A stretch of DNA of 64,000 nt from Enterobacter cloacae. Lineage in GTDB: Bacteria > Pseudomonadota > Gammaproteobacteria > Enterobacterales > Enterobacteriaceae. Made by a program: the position numbers and the translations under genes. Below, one piece after another: positions 18,375 through 27,992 of this stretch (within the stretch, counting starts at the first letter, position 1; each line of letters begins with the position of its first letter). The DNA is taken from positions 2,976,001 through 3,040,000 of the forward strand of contig AP022133.1 of assembly GCA_014169315.1 (NCBI GenBank). The letters are read 5' to 3'. Under the pieces are notes generated by a model. The model was not told the DNA's origin, did no database searches, and saw nothing but the letters and a program-made list of their open reading frames with translations.

Positions 18375-19841
18375 ATGTCTGATTCAAACCCAATTTTGTT
18401 CTCCTCTGCGCAGAGCATTGAAGCTTACCAGCAGGCGATTGAACAAAGCTCTCAGGCTGTGATGCAGTGGCTGAAACAGCCTGAGATGTACCAGGGCAAA
18501 ACGGTCGCGGAACTGCGCGACCGTATTAAGCTGGATTTCAACCCGAAAGGGCTGGGCAACAACGCAGCGATTGAACGCGCTGTGGAGTTCTTCCTGAAAG
18601 ACAGTTTGTCCGTTCATCACCCGCAGTGTGTGGCGCACCTGCACTGCCCAAGCCTGGTTGTCAGCCAGGCGGCAGAAGTGCTGATCAACGCCACTAACCA
18701 GAGTATGGACTCCTGGGATCAAAGCCCGTCCGCAACCATTATCGAAATCAAACTGATCGAGTGGCTGCGTACCCGCGTGGGTTATCAGGCTGGCGACGCA
18801 GGTGTCTTCACCAGCGGCGGCACCCAGAGCAACCTGATGGGCCTGATGCTGGCACGTGACGCCTTCTTCGCGCGTCAGGGCCACTCCGTTCAGCAGGACG
18901 GTCTGGTAGGCGATCTGCGTAAAATTCGCGTGCTGTGCTCCGAAAACGCGCACTTCTCCGTGCAGAAAAACATGGCGCTGATGGGTCTGGGTTATCAGTC
19001 CGTGGTGCAGGTGAAAACTGACGAATTCTCCCGTATGGATCTGACCGATCTGGCGGCGAAAATTGAGCAGTGCAATGCCAACGGCGAACAGATCCTGGCG
19101 ATTGTGGCGACTGCCGGTACTACCGACGCAGGTGCTATCGATCCGCTGCGTGCGATTGCTGAGCTGGCGGCGAAGCAGAACATCTGGGTACACGTTGATG
19201 CGGCCTGGGGCGGCGCGCTGCTGATGTCTGAGCAGTATCGTCACTACCTGGACGGTATCGAGCTGGTGGATTCCATTACCCTGGACTTCCACAAGCAGTT
19301 CTTCCAGACCATCAGCTGCGGCGCGTTCCTGCTGAAAGAAGCGCGTCACTATGAGCTGATGCGCTATCAGGCGGCCTACCTGAACTCTGAGTTCGATGAA
19401 GAAGCGGGCGTACCTAACCTGGTGTCCAAATCTCTGCAGACGACCCGCCGTTTCGACGCGCTGAAGCTGTGGATGAGCCTGGAAGCGCTGGGTCAGGAAC
19501 AATATGCGGCGATCATCGACCACGGTGTGACGCTGGCGCAGCAGGTTGCGGCTTATGTGAAAGAGCAGTCTGCTCTGGAACTGGTCATGCAGCCACAGCT
19601 GGCAAGCGTACTGTTCCGCTTCCGCCCTGAAGCACAGATGGATGATGCGGGTATTGCCCTGCTGAACCAGAAAATTGGCGATGCGTTGCTGGAATCTGGC
19701 CGTGCCAACGTCGGCGTGACCGAGCACAACGGCATCACCTGCCTGAAGCTGACTCTGCTGAACCCAACCGTGACGCTGGAGGATGTTAAAGTCCTGCTGT
19801 CTCTGGTTGAGCGTACCGCACAGGAAGTTATGGCGAAGTAA
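18375..19841 (+). CDS. ddc: L-2,4-diaminobutyrate decarboxylase
   Basis: This group II PLP-dependent decarboxylase converts L-2,4-diaminobutyrate to 1,3-diaminopropane and CO2. It has 488 residues from the ATG at 18375. TTG codons at 18363 and 18366 are possible alternatives but lie too close to the GGAG at 18359-18362. Key segments are GVFTSGGTQSNLMGLMLARD, VATAGTTDAGAIDPL, VHVDAAWGGALLMSEQ and the PLP-lysine motif TLDFHKQFFQ (lysine near residue 305). It is the second gene of dat-ddc, followed by a terminator hairpin. Confidence 0.95.
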   Translation: MSDSNPILFSSAQSIEAYQQAIEQSSQAVMQWLKQPEMYQGKTVAELRDRIKLDFNPKGLGNNAAIERAVEFFLKDSLSVHHPQCVAHLHCPSLVVSQAAEVLINATNQSMDSWDQSPSATIIEIKLIEWLRTRVGYQAGDAGVFTSGGTQSNLMGLMLARDAFFARQGHSVQQDGLVGDLRKIRVLCSENAHFSVQKNMALMGLGYQSVVQVKTDEFSRMDLTDLAAKIEQCNANGEQILAIVATAGTTDAGAIDPLRAIAELAAKQNIWVHVDAAWGGALLMSEQYRHYLDGIELVDSITLDFHKQFFQTISCGAFLLKEARHYELMRYQAAYLNSEFDEEAGVPNLVSKSLQTTRRFDALKLWMSLEALGQEQYAAIIDHGVTLAQQVAAYVKEQSALELVMQPQLASVLFRFRPEAQMDDAGIALLNQKIGDALLESGRANVGVTEHNGITCLKLTLLNPTVTLEDVKVLLSLVERTAQEVMAK

Positions 19842-19848
19842 TCTGTGT

Positions 19849-19870
19849 CCCCTCTCTTAACAGAGAGGGG
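19849..19870. terminator. Hairpin after ddc
   Basis: CCCCTCTC (19849-19856) and GAGAGGGG (19863-19870) form a perfect 8-bp stem with a 6-base loop, followed on the plus strand by CTATTT. It sits between the convergent ends of ddc and the thioredoxin-like gene and could serve both, although the U tract is short. Confidence 0.65.
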
Positions 19871-19874
19871 CTAT

Positions 19875-20390
19875 TTACACCCCCGCCCACCACATTCTGA
19901 TCTTCATTCCCCAGTAGCTTGTCCAGCCGGTTGTTGTGCTAACCACCTGCCCTTTTGACACCACCACCAGCGTTGGCGTTACGCTCACCTGCCACTGCTG
20001 CGACAACGCACCGCGTTCATCGTTGATCACCGGAACTGTAAGCTGTTTCTTCTCCACCCAGCGTTCAAGCTTTGCATCATCACCGGATCGCAGCGCGATA
20101 CTCACTACGTTTCCGCCCTCGTTTGCCAGCTTATCGACCGACGGTGTGGTAAAACGACAAATACTGCACCAGGTCGCCCAGACATAAATCAGCAAAGGCC
20201 GTTCCTGGCTGAGCGCCGTGAAATCGTACAGTTTGCCGTCAATGCTCTGCATCGGCGTTGCACTGAAACTGGCAGGTATCGCGGGTTTACGGTATTGATC
20301 CACACCCCACATTACGGCCAGCGCCAGCAAAATAAAAACGATCCCTTCCCGTACCCAGCGTCGCAGTTGACTAAATATGCGGTTATCCAT
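19875..20390 (-). CDS. ScsD-like membrane-anchored thioredoxin
   Basis: 171 residues: an N-terminal membrane anchor (EGIVFILLALAVMWGVD, about 15-31), then a periplasmic TlpA/thioredoxin fold with active site WCSIC in YVWATWCSICRFTTPS and the cis-proline segment VSVTPTLVV. It resembles ScsD of the Salmonella copper-sensitivity suppressor cluster, a periplasmic thiol oxidoreductase. No scsABC partners are adjacent. The ATG at 20390 is chosen because GAGG lies just before it; a TTG 18 bases upstream is the alternative. Confidence 0.8.
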   Translation of the reverse strand: MDNRIFSQLRRWVREGIVFILLALAVMWGVDQYRKPAIPASFSATPMQSIDGKLYDFTALSQERPLLIYVWATWCSICRFTTPSVDKLANEGGNVVSIALRSGDDAKLERWVEKKQLTVPVINDERGALSQQWQVSVTPTLVVVSKGQVVSTTTGWTSYWGMKIRMWWAGV

Positions 20391-20646
20391 TATGACCTCG
20401 TGATTCAACAGCGGTTATCTTAGCCAGCAACACACCGTTACACTGTAAAGAAGTGTCGCATCAGCCAGCACCGCCTAAAGCAGGGGACAGTAAGCGGTAG
20501 AAGCACTACGCCGGGGAAAATAATCTTGTCGTGTTCAGTTTTGTTACATTTTTCTTCAAACAGGCCATAGTCTGATACATAAAATGGGCAAGGTGCCGTA
20601 TTGTGGGTTAACCAAGGCAAAAAGTAACAGTATAAGTGGAGAAAAA

Positions 20647-20961
20647 ATGGCTAAGTGTAAATGGCTGCTTATGGGCGCGTTAATGTCTCTGGCGGGTGCC
20701 GCCTGGTCAGCGCCTGCCGGAATTCAGGCCTATGCCGAACAAGAGTTCATTGCCGATTTCACAAAATTCAGGATTGGCGACACTGCACCTGCGCAGTATC
20801 AAACCCCCGAGTACACCATCAAACAGTACCAACTGCGCAACCTGCCAGCGCCAGATGCGGGTACTCACTGGACATATATGGGCGAAAACTATGTCCTGAT
20901 TGGTGATGCCGACGGCAAAATCCACAAAGCCTACAATGGAGATATCTTCTATCATCGCTGA
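20647..20961 (+). CDS. RcnB-family periplasmic protein
   Basis: 104 residues with a signal peptide (KWLLMGALMSLAGAAWSAPA, cut near residue 20-22) and the short RcnB/YohN-type domain: FRIGDTAPAQYQTPEYTIKQ and the end VLIGDADGKIHKAYNGDIFY. E. coli RcnB helps control nickel and cobalt export, whereas many family members have unknown roles. GGAG precedes the ATG. Its last 26 bases overlap the start of the acetyltransferase gene, so the two are probably co-translated. Confidence 0.8.
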   Translation: MAKCKWLLMGALMSLAGAAWSAPAGIQAYAEQEFIADFTKFRIGDTAPAQYQTPEYTIKQYQLRNLPAPDAGTHWTYMGENYVLIGDADGKIHKAYNGDIFYHR

Positions 20962-21391
20962 TCCCATTACTGTCCGTCCGTGGCAGGAGAGCGACCGACC
21001 TTTCCTGCGTACGCTTTACCTGCATGCCCGGCGTGATGCCTGGCCCTGGTTAAACAGCGCGGAATGGCAACCTGAGGATTTTGACGCAGCCACCCGTGAC
21101 GAAGAGATTTGGGTGGCCGTTCAGAATGGCCGCTGCCTGGGTTTCGCCTCGGTCTGGACGCACGATAATTTTCTGCATAATTTGTTTGTTGATCCACGCT
21201 ACCAAAACCTGGGTGTGGGTCGTTTGTTGCTGGAGCAGGCGCAGAAGACATTCACCCGTACCGGCGCGTTAAAGTGCCTCATCCGCAATGAACGGGCGAT
21301 CGCGTTTTACCAGCGGCACGGCTGGCACGTTGAGGAGACGGGAGATTCTCCGGACGGAGAGTATTATTTGATGCACTATCGGCTGCGTTAA
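20936..21391 (+). CDS. GNAT-family N-acetyltransferase
   Basis: 151 residues with the GNAT fold. Motif A (acetyl-CoA binding) is visible as FVDPRYQNLGVGRLLLEQAQ near residue 90, and motif B as IRNERAIAFYQRHGWHVE near 120. The substrate is unknown. The start at 20936 is inside the preceding RcnB-like gene; an in-frame upstream ATG at 20900 would lengthen the overlap and adds residues unlike the family. A REP-like palindrome follows directly after the stop. Confidence 0.85.
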   Translation: MEISSIIADPITVRPWQESDRPFLRTLYLHARRDAWPWLNSAEWQPEDFDAATRDEEIWVAVQNGRCLGFASVWTHDNFLHNLFVDPRYQNLGVGRLLLEQAQKTFTRTGALKCLIRNERAIAFYQRHGWHVEETGDSPDGEYYLMHYRLR

Positions 21392-21392
21392 A

Positions 21393-21420
21393 GCCGGGTG
21401 GCGGCAACGCCTTACCCGGC
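21393..21420. repeat. REP-like palindrome
   Basis: GCCGGGT (21393-21399) and ACCCGGC (21414-21420) flank GGCGGCAACGCCTT. The whole is very close to the enterobacterial REP consensus and lies between the convergent ends of the GNAT gene and mrp. Confidence 0.7.
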
Positions 21421-21437
21421 CATTCAGAGCAGAAAAC

Positions 21438-22547
21438 TTATACCGCGCGGAACGCGATGTCGCCGGGAATGACTTCACCCTGCCAGTAAAGCTGCGCCGC
21501 GACGCGACCTGCCAGCTGACGATACATCTCAGCAAACTCACTTTCCGGACGGCTCACCACCGTCGGCTTCCCGCTGTCCAGATCTTCACGCAGCGTGATG
21601 TGCAGCGGCATCTGACCCAGCAGTTGAGTGTGATACTGCGCAGCCAGTTTTTCCGCACCACCGGTACCGAAGATAGGCTCCTGATGTCCGCAATTGCTGC
21701 AGATGTGCATGCTCATATTCTCAACGATACCGAGCACCGGTACTTCCACTTTTTCGAACATCACGATGCCTTTTTTAGCGTCGATCAGCGCGATATCCTG
21801 CGGCGTGGTCACCACCACCGCGCCCGTGACCGGAATGTTCTGCGCCAGCGTCAGCTGAATGTCACCGGTGCCCGGCGGCATATCCAGTACCAGGTAATCC
21901 AGATCCGGCCACATCGTTTCCTGCAGCATCTGCATCAGCGCTTTACTGGCCATCGGGCCACGCCAGACCATTGCGTTATCGTCGGTAACCAGATACCCGA
22001 TTGAGTTAGTCGCCAGGCCATACGCCATAATCGGTGCCATGTGGGTGCCATCCGGCGAGGTCGGACGCTGGTTTTCTGCGCCCAACATATTCGGAATGGA
22101 TGGGCCGTAAATATCCGCATCCAGAATGCCGACTTTCGCGCCTTCCGCTGCCAGCGCCAGCGCCAGGTTGACTGCCGTGGAGGATTTGCCCACCCCACCC
22201 TTACCGGAGCTGACGGCGATAATGTTTTTCACGCCGTTTACGCCAGGCTGATTTTTCACGCGTTTCAGCGTGGCGATACTGTGAGTCAGCTTCCAGTCCA
22301 CCGCTTTCGCGCCGGTAATGCGCAGCAGATCGGAGCTGGTTTGTTCTTTTAGCACGTCAAATGCGCTGCTCCAGGCGAACGGCATCTGCAGCTCAATGTG
22401 CAGCGTATCGTCCAGCCACGCGACATGATGCAACGCTTTCAGCGTCGTGAGATTGTGCTTCAGGGTTGGATGCTGAAAATTAGCCAGCGTCCCGGCAACC
22501 ATTGCTCGTAAGGCTTCCGGTGATTTGGCCTGGGATTGAGAACTCAT
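21438..22547 (-). CDS. mrp: Iron-sulfur cluster carrier ATPase Mrp (ApbC)
   Basis: Mrp/ApbC is a cytoplasmic P-loop NTPase that binds and transfers Fe-S clusters. It has 369 residues from the ATG at 22547, the E. coli length. The order is an N-terminal DUF59/MIP18-like domain, the deviant Walker A AVSSGKGGVGKSSTAVNLAL near residue 110, VLDMPPGTGDIQLTLAQ near 205, and the cluster-binding CxxC in HICSNCGHQEPIFGTGG near 285. It is divergent from metG, the conserved arrangement. Confidence 0.96.
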   Translation of the reverse strand: MSSQSQAKSPEALRAMVAGTLANFQHPTLKHNLTTLKALHHVAWLDDTLHIELQMPFAWSSAFDVLKEQTSSDLLRITGAKAVDWKLTHSIATLKRVKNQPGVNGVKNIIAVSSGKGGVGKSSTAVNLALALAAEGAKVGILDADIYGPSIPNMLGAENQRPTSPDGTHMAPIMAYGLATNSIGYLVTDDNAMVWRGPMASKALMQMLQETMWPDLDYLVLDMPPGTGDIQLTLAQNIPVTGAVVVTTPQDIALIDAKKGIVMFEKVEVPVLGIVENMSMHICSNCGHQEPIFGTGGAEKLAAQYHTQLLGQMPLHITLREDLDSGKPTVVSRPESEFAEMYRQLAGRVAAQLYWQGEVIPGDIAFRAV

Positions 22548-22712
22548 CCCGACTCCTTTGTAGTTGTTCTGAAAAAGACGTGTAACTACCAAGTTTACCC
22601 CAGAGGTAACAATTATTCATTTATGGATTAATGCCCTTATCACTTGGCGTAGTTATTCCCTTTCGGGTAACATCAAAAACCCTTTTCACAGTTAAAAGAA
22701 GTAATGCCTACT

Positions 22713-24746
22713 ATGACTCAAGTCGCGAAGAAAATTCTGGTAACGTGCGCACTGCCGTACGCTAACGGCTCAATCCACCTCGGCCACATGCTGGAGCATA
22801 TCCAGGCTGATGTCTGGGTCCGTTACCAGCGAATGCGCGGCCACCAGGTCAACTTCATCTGCGCGGACGATGCCCACGGCACACCGATCATGCTGAAAGC
22901 CCAGCAACTGGGTGTTTCCCCTGAACAGATGATTGCCGAAATGAGTCAGGAGCATCAGACCGATTTTGCTGGCTTTGACATCAGCTATGACAACTATCAC
23001 TCCACGCACAGCGACGAGAACCGTGAGCTGTCAGAGCTTATCTACACCCGTCTGAAAGAGAACGGTTTTATTAAAAACCGCACCATCTCTCAGCTGTACG
23101 ATCCGGAAAAAGGCATGTTCCTGCCGGACCGTTTCGTCAAAGGCACCTGTCCGAAGTGTAAATCTCCGGATCAGTACGGCGATAACTGCGAAGTGTGCGG
23201 CGCGACCTACAGCCCAACGGAGCTTATCGATCCGAAATCCGTGGTCTCTGGTGCCACGCCGGTGATGCGTGATTCCGAGCACTTCTTCTTTGACCTGCCA
23301 TCCTTTAGCGAAATGCTGCAGGCGTGGACCCGTAGCGGCGCGCTGCAGGAGCAGGTGGCGAACAAAATGCAGGAGTGGTTCGAATCCGGTCTGCAGCAGT
23401 GGGATATTTCCCGCGATGCACCGTACTTCGGTTTCGAAATCCCTGACGCCCCGGGCAAATATTTCTACGTCTGGCTGGATGCACCAATCGGTTACATGGG
23501 CTCCTTTAAGAACCTGTGCGACAAGCGTGGCGATACCGTAAGCTTTGACGAATACTGGAAGAAAGACTCTGATACCGAGCTGTATCACTTCATCGGCAAA
23601 GACATCGTTTACTTCCATAGCCTGTTCTGGCCAGCGATGCTGGAAGGCAGCAACTTCCGTAAGCCAACTAACCTGTTCGTTCACGGTTATGTCACGGTCA
23701 ACGGCGCGAAGATGTCCAAATCACGCGGTACGTTCATCAAAGCCAGCACCTGGCTGAACCACTTCGACGCAGACAGCCTGCGCTACTACTACACCGCGAA
23801 GCTCTCGTCCCGCATTGACGATATCGACCTGAACCTGGAAGATTTCGTGCAGCGCGTGAATGCAGACATCGTCAACAAAGTGGTCAACCTGGCCTCCCGT
23901 AATGCAGGCTTTATCGCTAAGCGTTTTGACGGTGTGATGGCGGCTGAACTGGCTGACCCGGCGCTGTACAAAACCTTCACCGACGCGGCGGTCACCATTG
24001 GCGAAGCGTGGGAAGCTCGCGAGTTTGGTAAAGCGGTGCGTGAAATCATGGCGCTGGCAGACCTGGCTAACCGCTATGTGGATGAACAGGCTCCGTGGGT
24101 TGTGGCTAAACAGGAAGGCCGTGATGCCGATCTGCAGGCCATCTGCTCTATGGGCATCAACCTGTTCCGCGTGTTGATGACGTATCTGAAGCCGGTTCTG
24201 CCACAGCTCTCTGAACGTGCTGAAGCGTTCCTGAACACCGAGCTGACCTGGGATGCTATCCAGCAGCCGCTGCTCAGCCACAAGGTGAACACCTTCAAGG
24301 CACTGTACAACCGCATCGAGATGAAACAGGTGGAAGCGCTGGTGGAAGCATCTAAAGAAGAAGTGAAAGCTGCCGCAGCACCGGTTACCGGCCCTCTGGC
24401 TGACGATCCGATTCAGGAAACCATCACCTTTGATGATTTCGCCAAAGTCGACCTGCGCGTGGCGCTGATTGAAAACGCGGAATTCGTCGATGGCTCAGAC
24501 AAACTGCTGCGTCTGACCCTGGATCTGGGTGGTGAGAAACGTAACGTCTTCTCCGGTATCCGCTCTGCGTATCCTGATCCGCAAGTGCTGATTGGTCGCC
24601 ACACGGTGATGGTCGCCAACCTGGCTCCACGCAAAATGCGTTTCGGTATCTCCGAAGGCATGGTGATGGCCGCGGGCCCTGGCGGGAAAGATATCTTCCT
24701 GTTAAGCCCTGATGAAGGTGCGAAGCCAGGTCAGCAGGTGAAATAA
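22713..24746 (+). CDS. metG: Methionyl-tRNA synthetase
   Basis: This essential class I synthetase charges tRNA-Met. It has 677 residues from the ATG at 22713, as in E. coli; an ATG nine bases earlier is possible. The HIGH motif appears as [11 protein letters not shown] near residue 20, the zinc cysteines as [17 protein letters not shown] near 145-162, and KMSKS as [12 protein letters not shown] near 332. The C-terminal Arc1p-like tRNA-binding/dimerisation domain spans about 575-677 ([20 protein letters not shown]). Its natural terminator has been split by the element at 24769-26733. Confidence 0.97.
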   Translation: MTQVAKKILVTCALPYANGSIHLGHMLEHIQADVWVRYQRMRGHQVNFICADDAHGTPIMLKAQQLGVSPEQMIAEMSQEHQTDFAGFDISYDNYHSTHSDENRELSELIYTRLKENGFIKNRTISQLYDPEKGMFLPDRFVKGTCPKCKSPDQYGDNCEVCGATYSPTELIDPKSVVSGATPVMRDSEHFFFDLPSFSEMLQAWTRSGALQEQVANKMQEWFESGLQQWDISRDAPYFGFEIPDAPGKYFYVWLDAPIGYMGSFKNLCDKRGDTVSFDEYWKKDSDTELYHFIGKDIVYFHSLFWPAMLEGSNFRKPTNLFVHGYVTVNGAKMSKSRGTFIKASTWLNHFDADSLRYYYTAKLSSRIDDIDLNLEDFVQRVNADIVNKVVNLASRNAGFIAKRFDGVMAAELADPALYKTFTDAAVTIGEAWEAREFGKAVREIMALADLANRYVDEQAPWVVAKQEGRDADLQAICSMGINLFRVLMTYLKPVLPQLSERAEAFLNTELTWDAIQQPLLSHKVNTFKALYNRIEMKQVEALVEASKEEVKAAAAPVTGPLADDPIQETITFDDFAKVDLRVALIENAEFVDGSDKLLRLTLDLGGEKRNVFSGIRSAYPDPQVLIGRHTVMVANLAPRKMRFGISEGMVMAAGPGGKDIFLLSPDEGAKPGQQVK

Positions 24747-24747
24747 C

Positions 24748-24768
24748 AAAAAAGCCGGAGATAATCTC
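24748..24768. terminator. Left half of the split metG/yehS bidirectional terminator
   Basis: AAAAAAGCC followed by GGAGATAATCTC (24757-24768). Joined to the right half (26734-26757) it would form one classical hairpin, GCCGGAGA-TAA-TCTCCGGC, with A and T tracts on both sides. In the present sequence this half keeps only a short GAGAT/ATCTC stem and no downstream T tract, so metG termination here is weakened or moved into the element. Confidence 0.75.
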
Positions 24769-24872
24769 TAATGCCGGTTAGTTAAGCGGCACAAAGGCAC
24801 TTTGTTATTTCAGTGGTATCGTTCCGTTCACTCAGACATTCTGCTACCTGCATAATCCGCTGCGGTGAACGT

Positions 24873-24900
24873 GTTAAGGGGGCTATCGCGCCCCCTTAAC
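24873..24900. repeat. End hairpin of the element, left arm
   Basis: GTTAAGGGGGC (24873-24883) and GCCCCCTTAAC (24890-24900) form a perfect 11-bp stem with loop TATCGC. The counterpart in the right arm is at 26624-26648. Confidence 0.85.
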
Positions 24901-24984
24901 AATCCCGGCTCCCGGCAAAGAAAATCGCCGCTGCGCGGTACCCTCAGCTTATTCCTTCCGGCTTCGGGTCGGGCATGAAGTGGT

Positions 24985-26186
<1,202 letters not shown>

Positions 26187-26232
26187 TTAATTTATAACCT
26201 CTGAACGTGTCTAAAACTATTAAACCACTTCA

Positions 26233-26284
26233 GGCATTAGCCTGCATCCCTGCAGGCAATGCCCTCTCGGCGCATCCCTGCGCC
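26233..26284. repeat. Hairpins A and B with hexaloop ATCCCT
   Basis: Hairpin A: 26233-26245 pairs with 26252-26263 (12 bp, one bulged A at 26239) around the loop ATCCCT at 26246-26251. Hairpin B: GGCGC (26269-26273) pairs with GCGCC (26280-26284) around ATCCCT at 26274-26279. The stems differ but the loops are identical. The IS target duplication is the first four bases of hairpin A. Confidence 0.85.
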
Positions 26285-26420
26285 TCGCCCCGGCCTCCAG
26301 GAAACGCTTCGGCGATTTTCAGCCGGACTCACGCTCCCTCAACCTTCTTCATCGCCTGAATGTGGCACGGGTGTTGAGTCCCCGCTGAAATCGGCGAACC
26401 GGAGACCGGATGACAAGGGC

Positions 26421-26531
26421 TGGACGCCAGGGATGGCGGCCAGAGGCGAAACGAGACAGGACAAAATTGCCGGAAGCAATTTTGAACAACGCTTGCGTTG
26501 GCCCCGAAGGGGCGAGTCCCAGGGATGGGAC
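26421..26531. repeat. Hairpins C and D with hexaloop AGGGAT, and further hairpins between them
   Basis: Hairpin C: CGCC (26425-26428) pairs with GGCG (26435-26438), extended past one mismatch by TGG/CCA, around AGGGAT at 26429-26434. Hairpin D: GTCCC (26516-26520) pairs with GGGAC (26527-26531) around AGGGAT at 26521-26526. These loops are exact complements of loops A and B. Between C and D are AAAATTGC/GCAATTTT (26463-26483) and GCCCC-GAA-GGGGC (26501-26513). Confidence 0.85.
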
Positions 26532-26623
26532 GAGTAATCTTGAGTCGAGCCGACCGCAGGCAGCCGGTCGGGAGGTGAGCGCAGTGCGAAGCACCGATTT
26601 CTCTGCGGGGCCGCGGGGATTGG

Positions 26624-26648
26624 CAAGGGGGCCGCGGTGGCCCCCTTG
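26624..26648. repeat. End hairpin of the element, right arm
   Basis: CAAGGGGGCC (26624-26633) and GGCCCCCTTG (26639-26648) form a perfect 10-bp stem with loop GCGGT. It mirrors the left-arm hairpin at 24873-24900. A 7-bp stem CCGACCG/CGGTCGG lies at 26550-26571. Confidence 0.85.
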
Positions 26649-26733
26649 TCCCGTTCACAGGTTGTGAGCGTATTATTTTCTGCGGATAGTAAGGTGAACG
26701 GAATTACCCACCATGCTTAACTGACTGATATCA

Positions 26734-26757
26734 GGAGATAATCTCCGGCTTTTTTTA
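26734..26757. terminator. Right half of the split metG/yehS terminator
   Basis: GGAGATAATCTCCGGC followed by eight T (26734-26757), overlapping the yehS stop. A hairpin GGAGA-TAA-TCTCC with a T tract remains in the plus direction. In the yehS direction only part of the original stem survives. Confidence 0.7.
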
Positions 26758-27225
26758 TGGCTTCGCGGCGTGTTCCCGCTGGGTCAACCCGCGCAAAAAA
26801 TTACGCATAAACTGGTCGCCGCACTCGCGATAGTTTTTATGATCCGGCGCGCGCATCATGGCGGTAATTTCCGGAATCGACACACGGAATTTTTGCCCGG
26901 TCATGATCGCCAGAATATCGTCAGTCTTCAGCGAAAAGGCAATACGCAGCTTTTTCAGCACCGTGTTGTTGTTCACCCGACGCTCAAGCGCCAGCTCCGG
27001 TGCAGATTCATCTTTACCGCGCTTGTCGTAGATAAGCCCGTTCAGGAAACCAGACAGAATGATGTCCGGGCAGCGAACAAACCCCTCTTCATCTTCTTTC
27101 GTCATCCAGGTGTCGAAACCGGCAGACGTGGATTCCATATCGGAAAGCGCAAGAATGCGCACCATATCGTTATTGTTCGCTTTCAGGGTGTAGCGCAGGC
27201 TACGAAGAATGTCATTACTAAGCAT
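26755..27225 (-). CDS. yehS: DUF1456 protein YehS
   Basis: 156 residues from the ATG at 27225, the E. coli length; an upstream in-frame start would add nine residues. The family is made of two repeats of a helical unit, seen here as MLSNDILRSLRYTLKANNND near residue 1 and VLKKLRIAFSLKTDDILAIM near 88. The function is unknown. It converges on metG and precedes the btsSR operon; its 3' end now borders the inserted element. Confidence 0.92.
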   Translation of the reverse strand: MLSNDILRSLRYTLKANNNDMVRILALSDMESTSAGFDTWMTKEDEEGFVRCPDIILSGFLNGLIYDKRGKDESAPELALERRVNNNTVLKKLRIAFSLKTDDILAIMTGQKFRVSIPEITAMMRAPDHKNYRECGDQFMRNFLRGLTQREHAAKP

Positions 27226-27272
27226 GAGTGCCTTTAACTGTCGATGTTGCAATGGCGCGCAGTGTACCAGTT

Positions 27273-27992
27273 TTACAGCCCAATCGCCTCTTTCAAACTT
27301 TTCAGGTAGCGGCGGCTGACGGGTACCGTTTGTCCGGCACGCAACACCAGCTCGGCCTGGCCGTTATCTTCCAGACGGATCTCTTTCAGGTGTGCCATGT
27401 TCACCAGGTACTGGCGGTGGCAACGGATCAGCGGCGTACGGCTCTCCAGCGTGCGCAGCGTCAGTTCAGTAAACCCTTCGTTACCCTCAGCGCTGGTGAC
27501 AAACACCCCGCTCAGGCGGCTGCTGACAAACGCCACGTCGTCCATTTGCAGAAGGTAAATCCGGCTGTGTCCGGTGCAGGGAATAAATTTCAGCGGCTGC
27601 TGGTTTTCCGGCAGGAGCGTGACATCCTGCACGGTGCGCTCCTGGCGTAAACGGGTCAGCGTTTTTTCCAGCCGTTTCTCTTCAATCGGCTTCAGCAGGT
27701 AATCGAACGCGTGTTCCTCGAAGGCTTTTACCGCGTATTCATCAAACGCCGTCAGAAACACAATGTACGGACGGTGTTCCGGGTCGAGCATCCCGACCAT
27801 TTCCAGCCCACTGATACGTGGCATCTGAATATCAAGGAACAGCACGTCCGGGTGCAGTTTGTGAACGGCACCAATAGCCTCAATGGCGTTTGCACACTCC
27901 CCCACAATCTCGATATCACTCTGCTCCTGCAGCAGGACGCGCAGGTTTTCCCGTGCCAGCGGCTCATCATCCACAATCAGCACTCTCAGCAT
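27273..27992 (-). CDS. btsR: LytTR-type response regulator BtsR (YehT)
   Basis: 239 residues: a CheY-like receiver (acidic [13 protein letters not shown], phosphorylation site [12 protein letters not shown], lysine in [10 protein letters not shown]) and a C-terminal LytTR DNA-binding domain from about 135, with [19 protein letters not shown]. In E. coli BtsR activates btsT (yjiY), a pyruvate transporter. The start overlaps the btsS stop by seven bases. Confidence 0.96.
   Translation of the reverse strand: MLRVLIVDDEPLARENLRVLLQEQSDIEIVGECANAIEAIGAVHKLHPDVLFLDIQMPRISGLEMVGMLDPEHRPYIVFLTAFDEYAVKAFEEHAFDYLLKPIEEKRLEKTLTRLRQERTVQDVTLLPENQQPLKFIPCTGHSRIYLLQMDDVAFVSSRLSGVFVTSAEGNEGFTELTLRTLESRTPLIRCHRQYLVNMAHLKEIRLEDNGQAELVLRAGQTVPVSRRYLKSLKEAIGL

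Noticed and set aside
18384..19727. Long antisense open frame (447 codons) inside ddc, and similar ones inside dat (17250-18152), yegQ (986-1744), fbaB (4450-5229) and the GH28 gene (37543-38499)
   Set aside because: These are mirror frames caused by high GC and codon bias of the real genes. Their products show no recognisable domains, and the sense genes are complete and well known.
26259..26667. Several 80-110-codon frames on both strands in the right arm of the metG-adjacent element
   Set aside because: They overlap each other in several frames and follow the hairpins. The translated products are low-complexity, rich in arginine and proline. Structure, not coding, explains the region.
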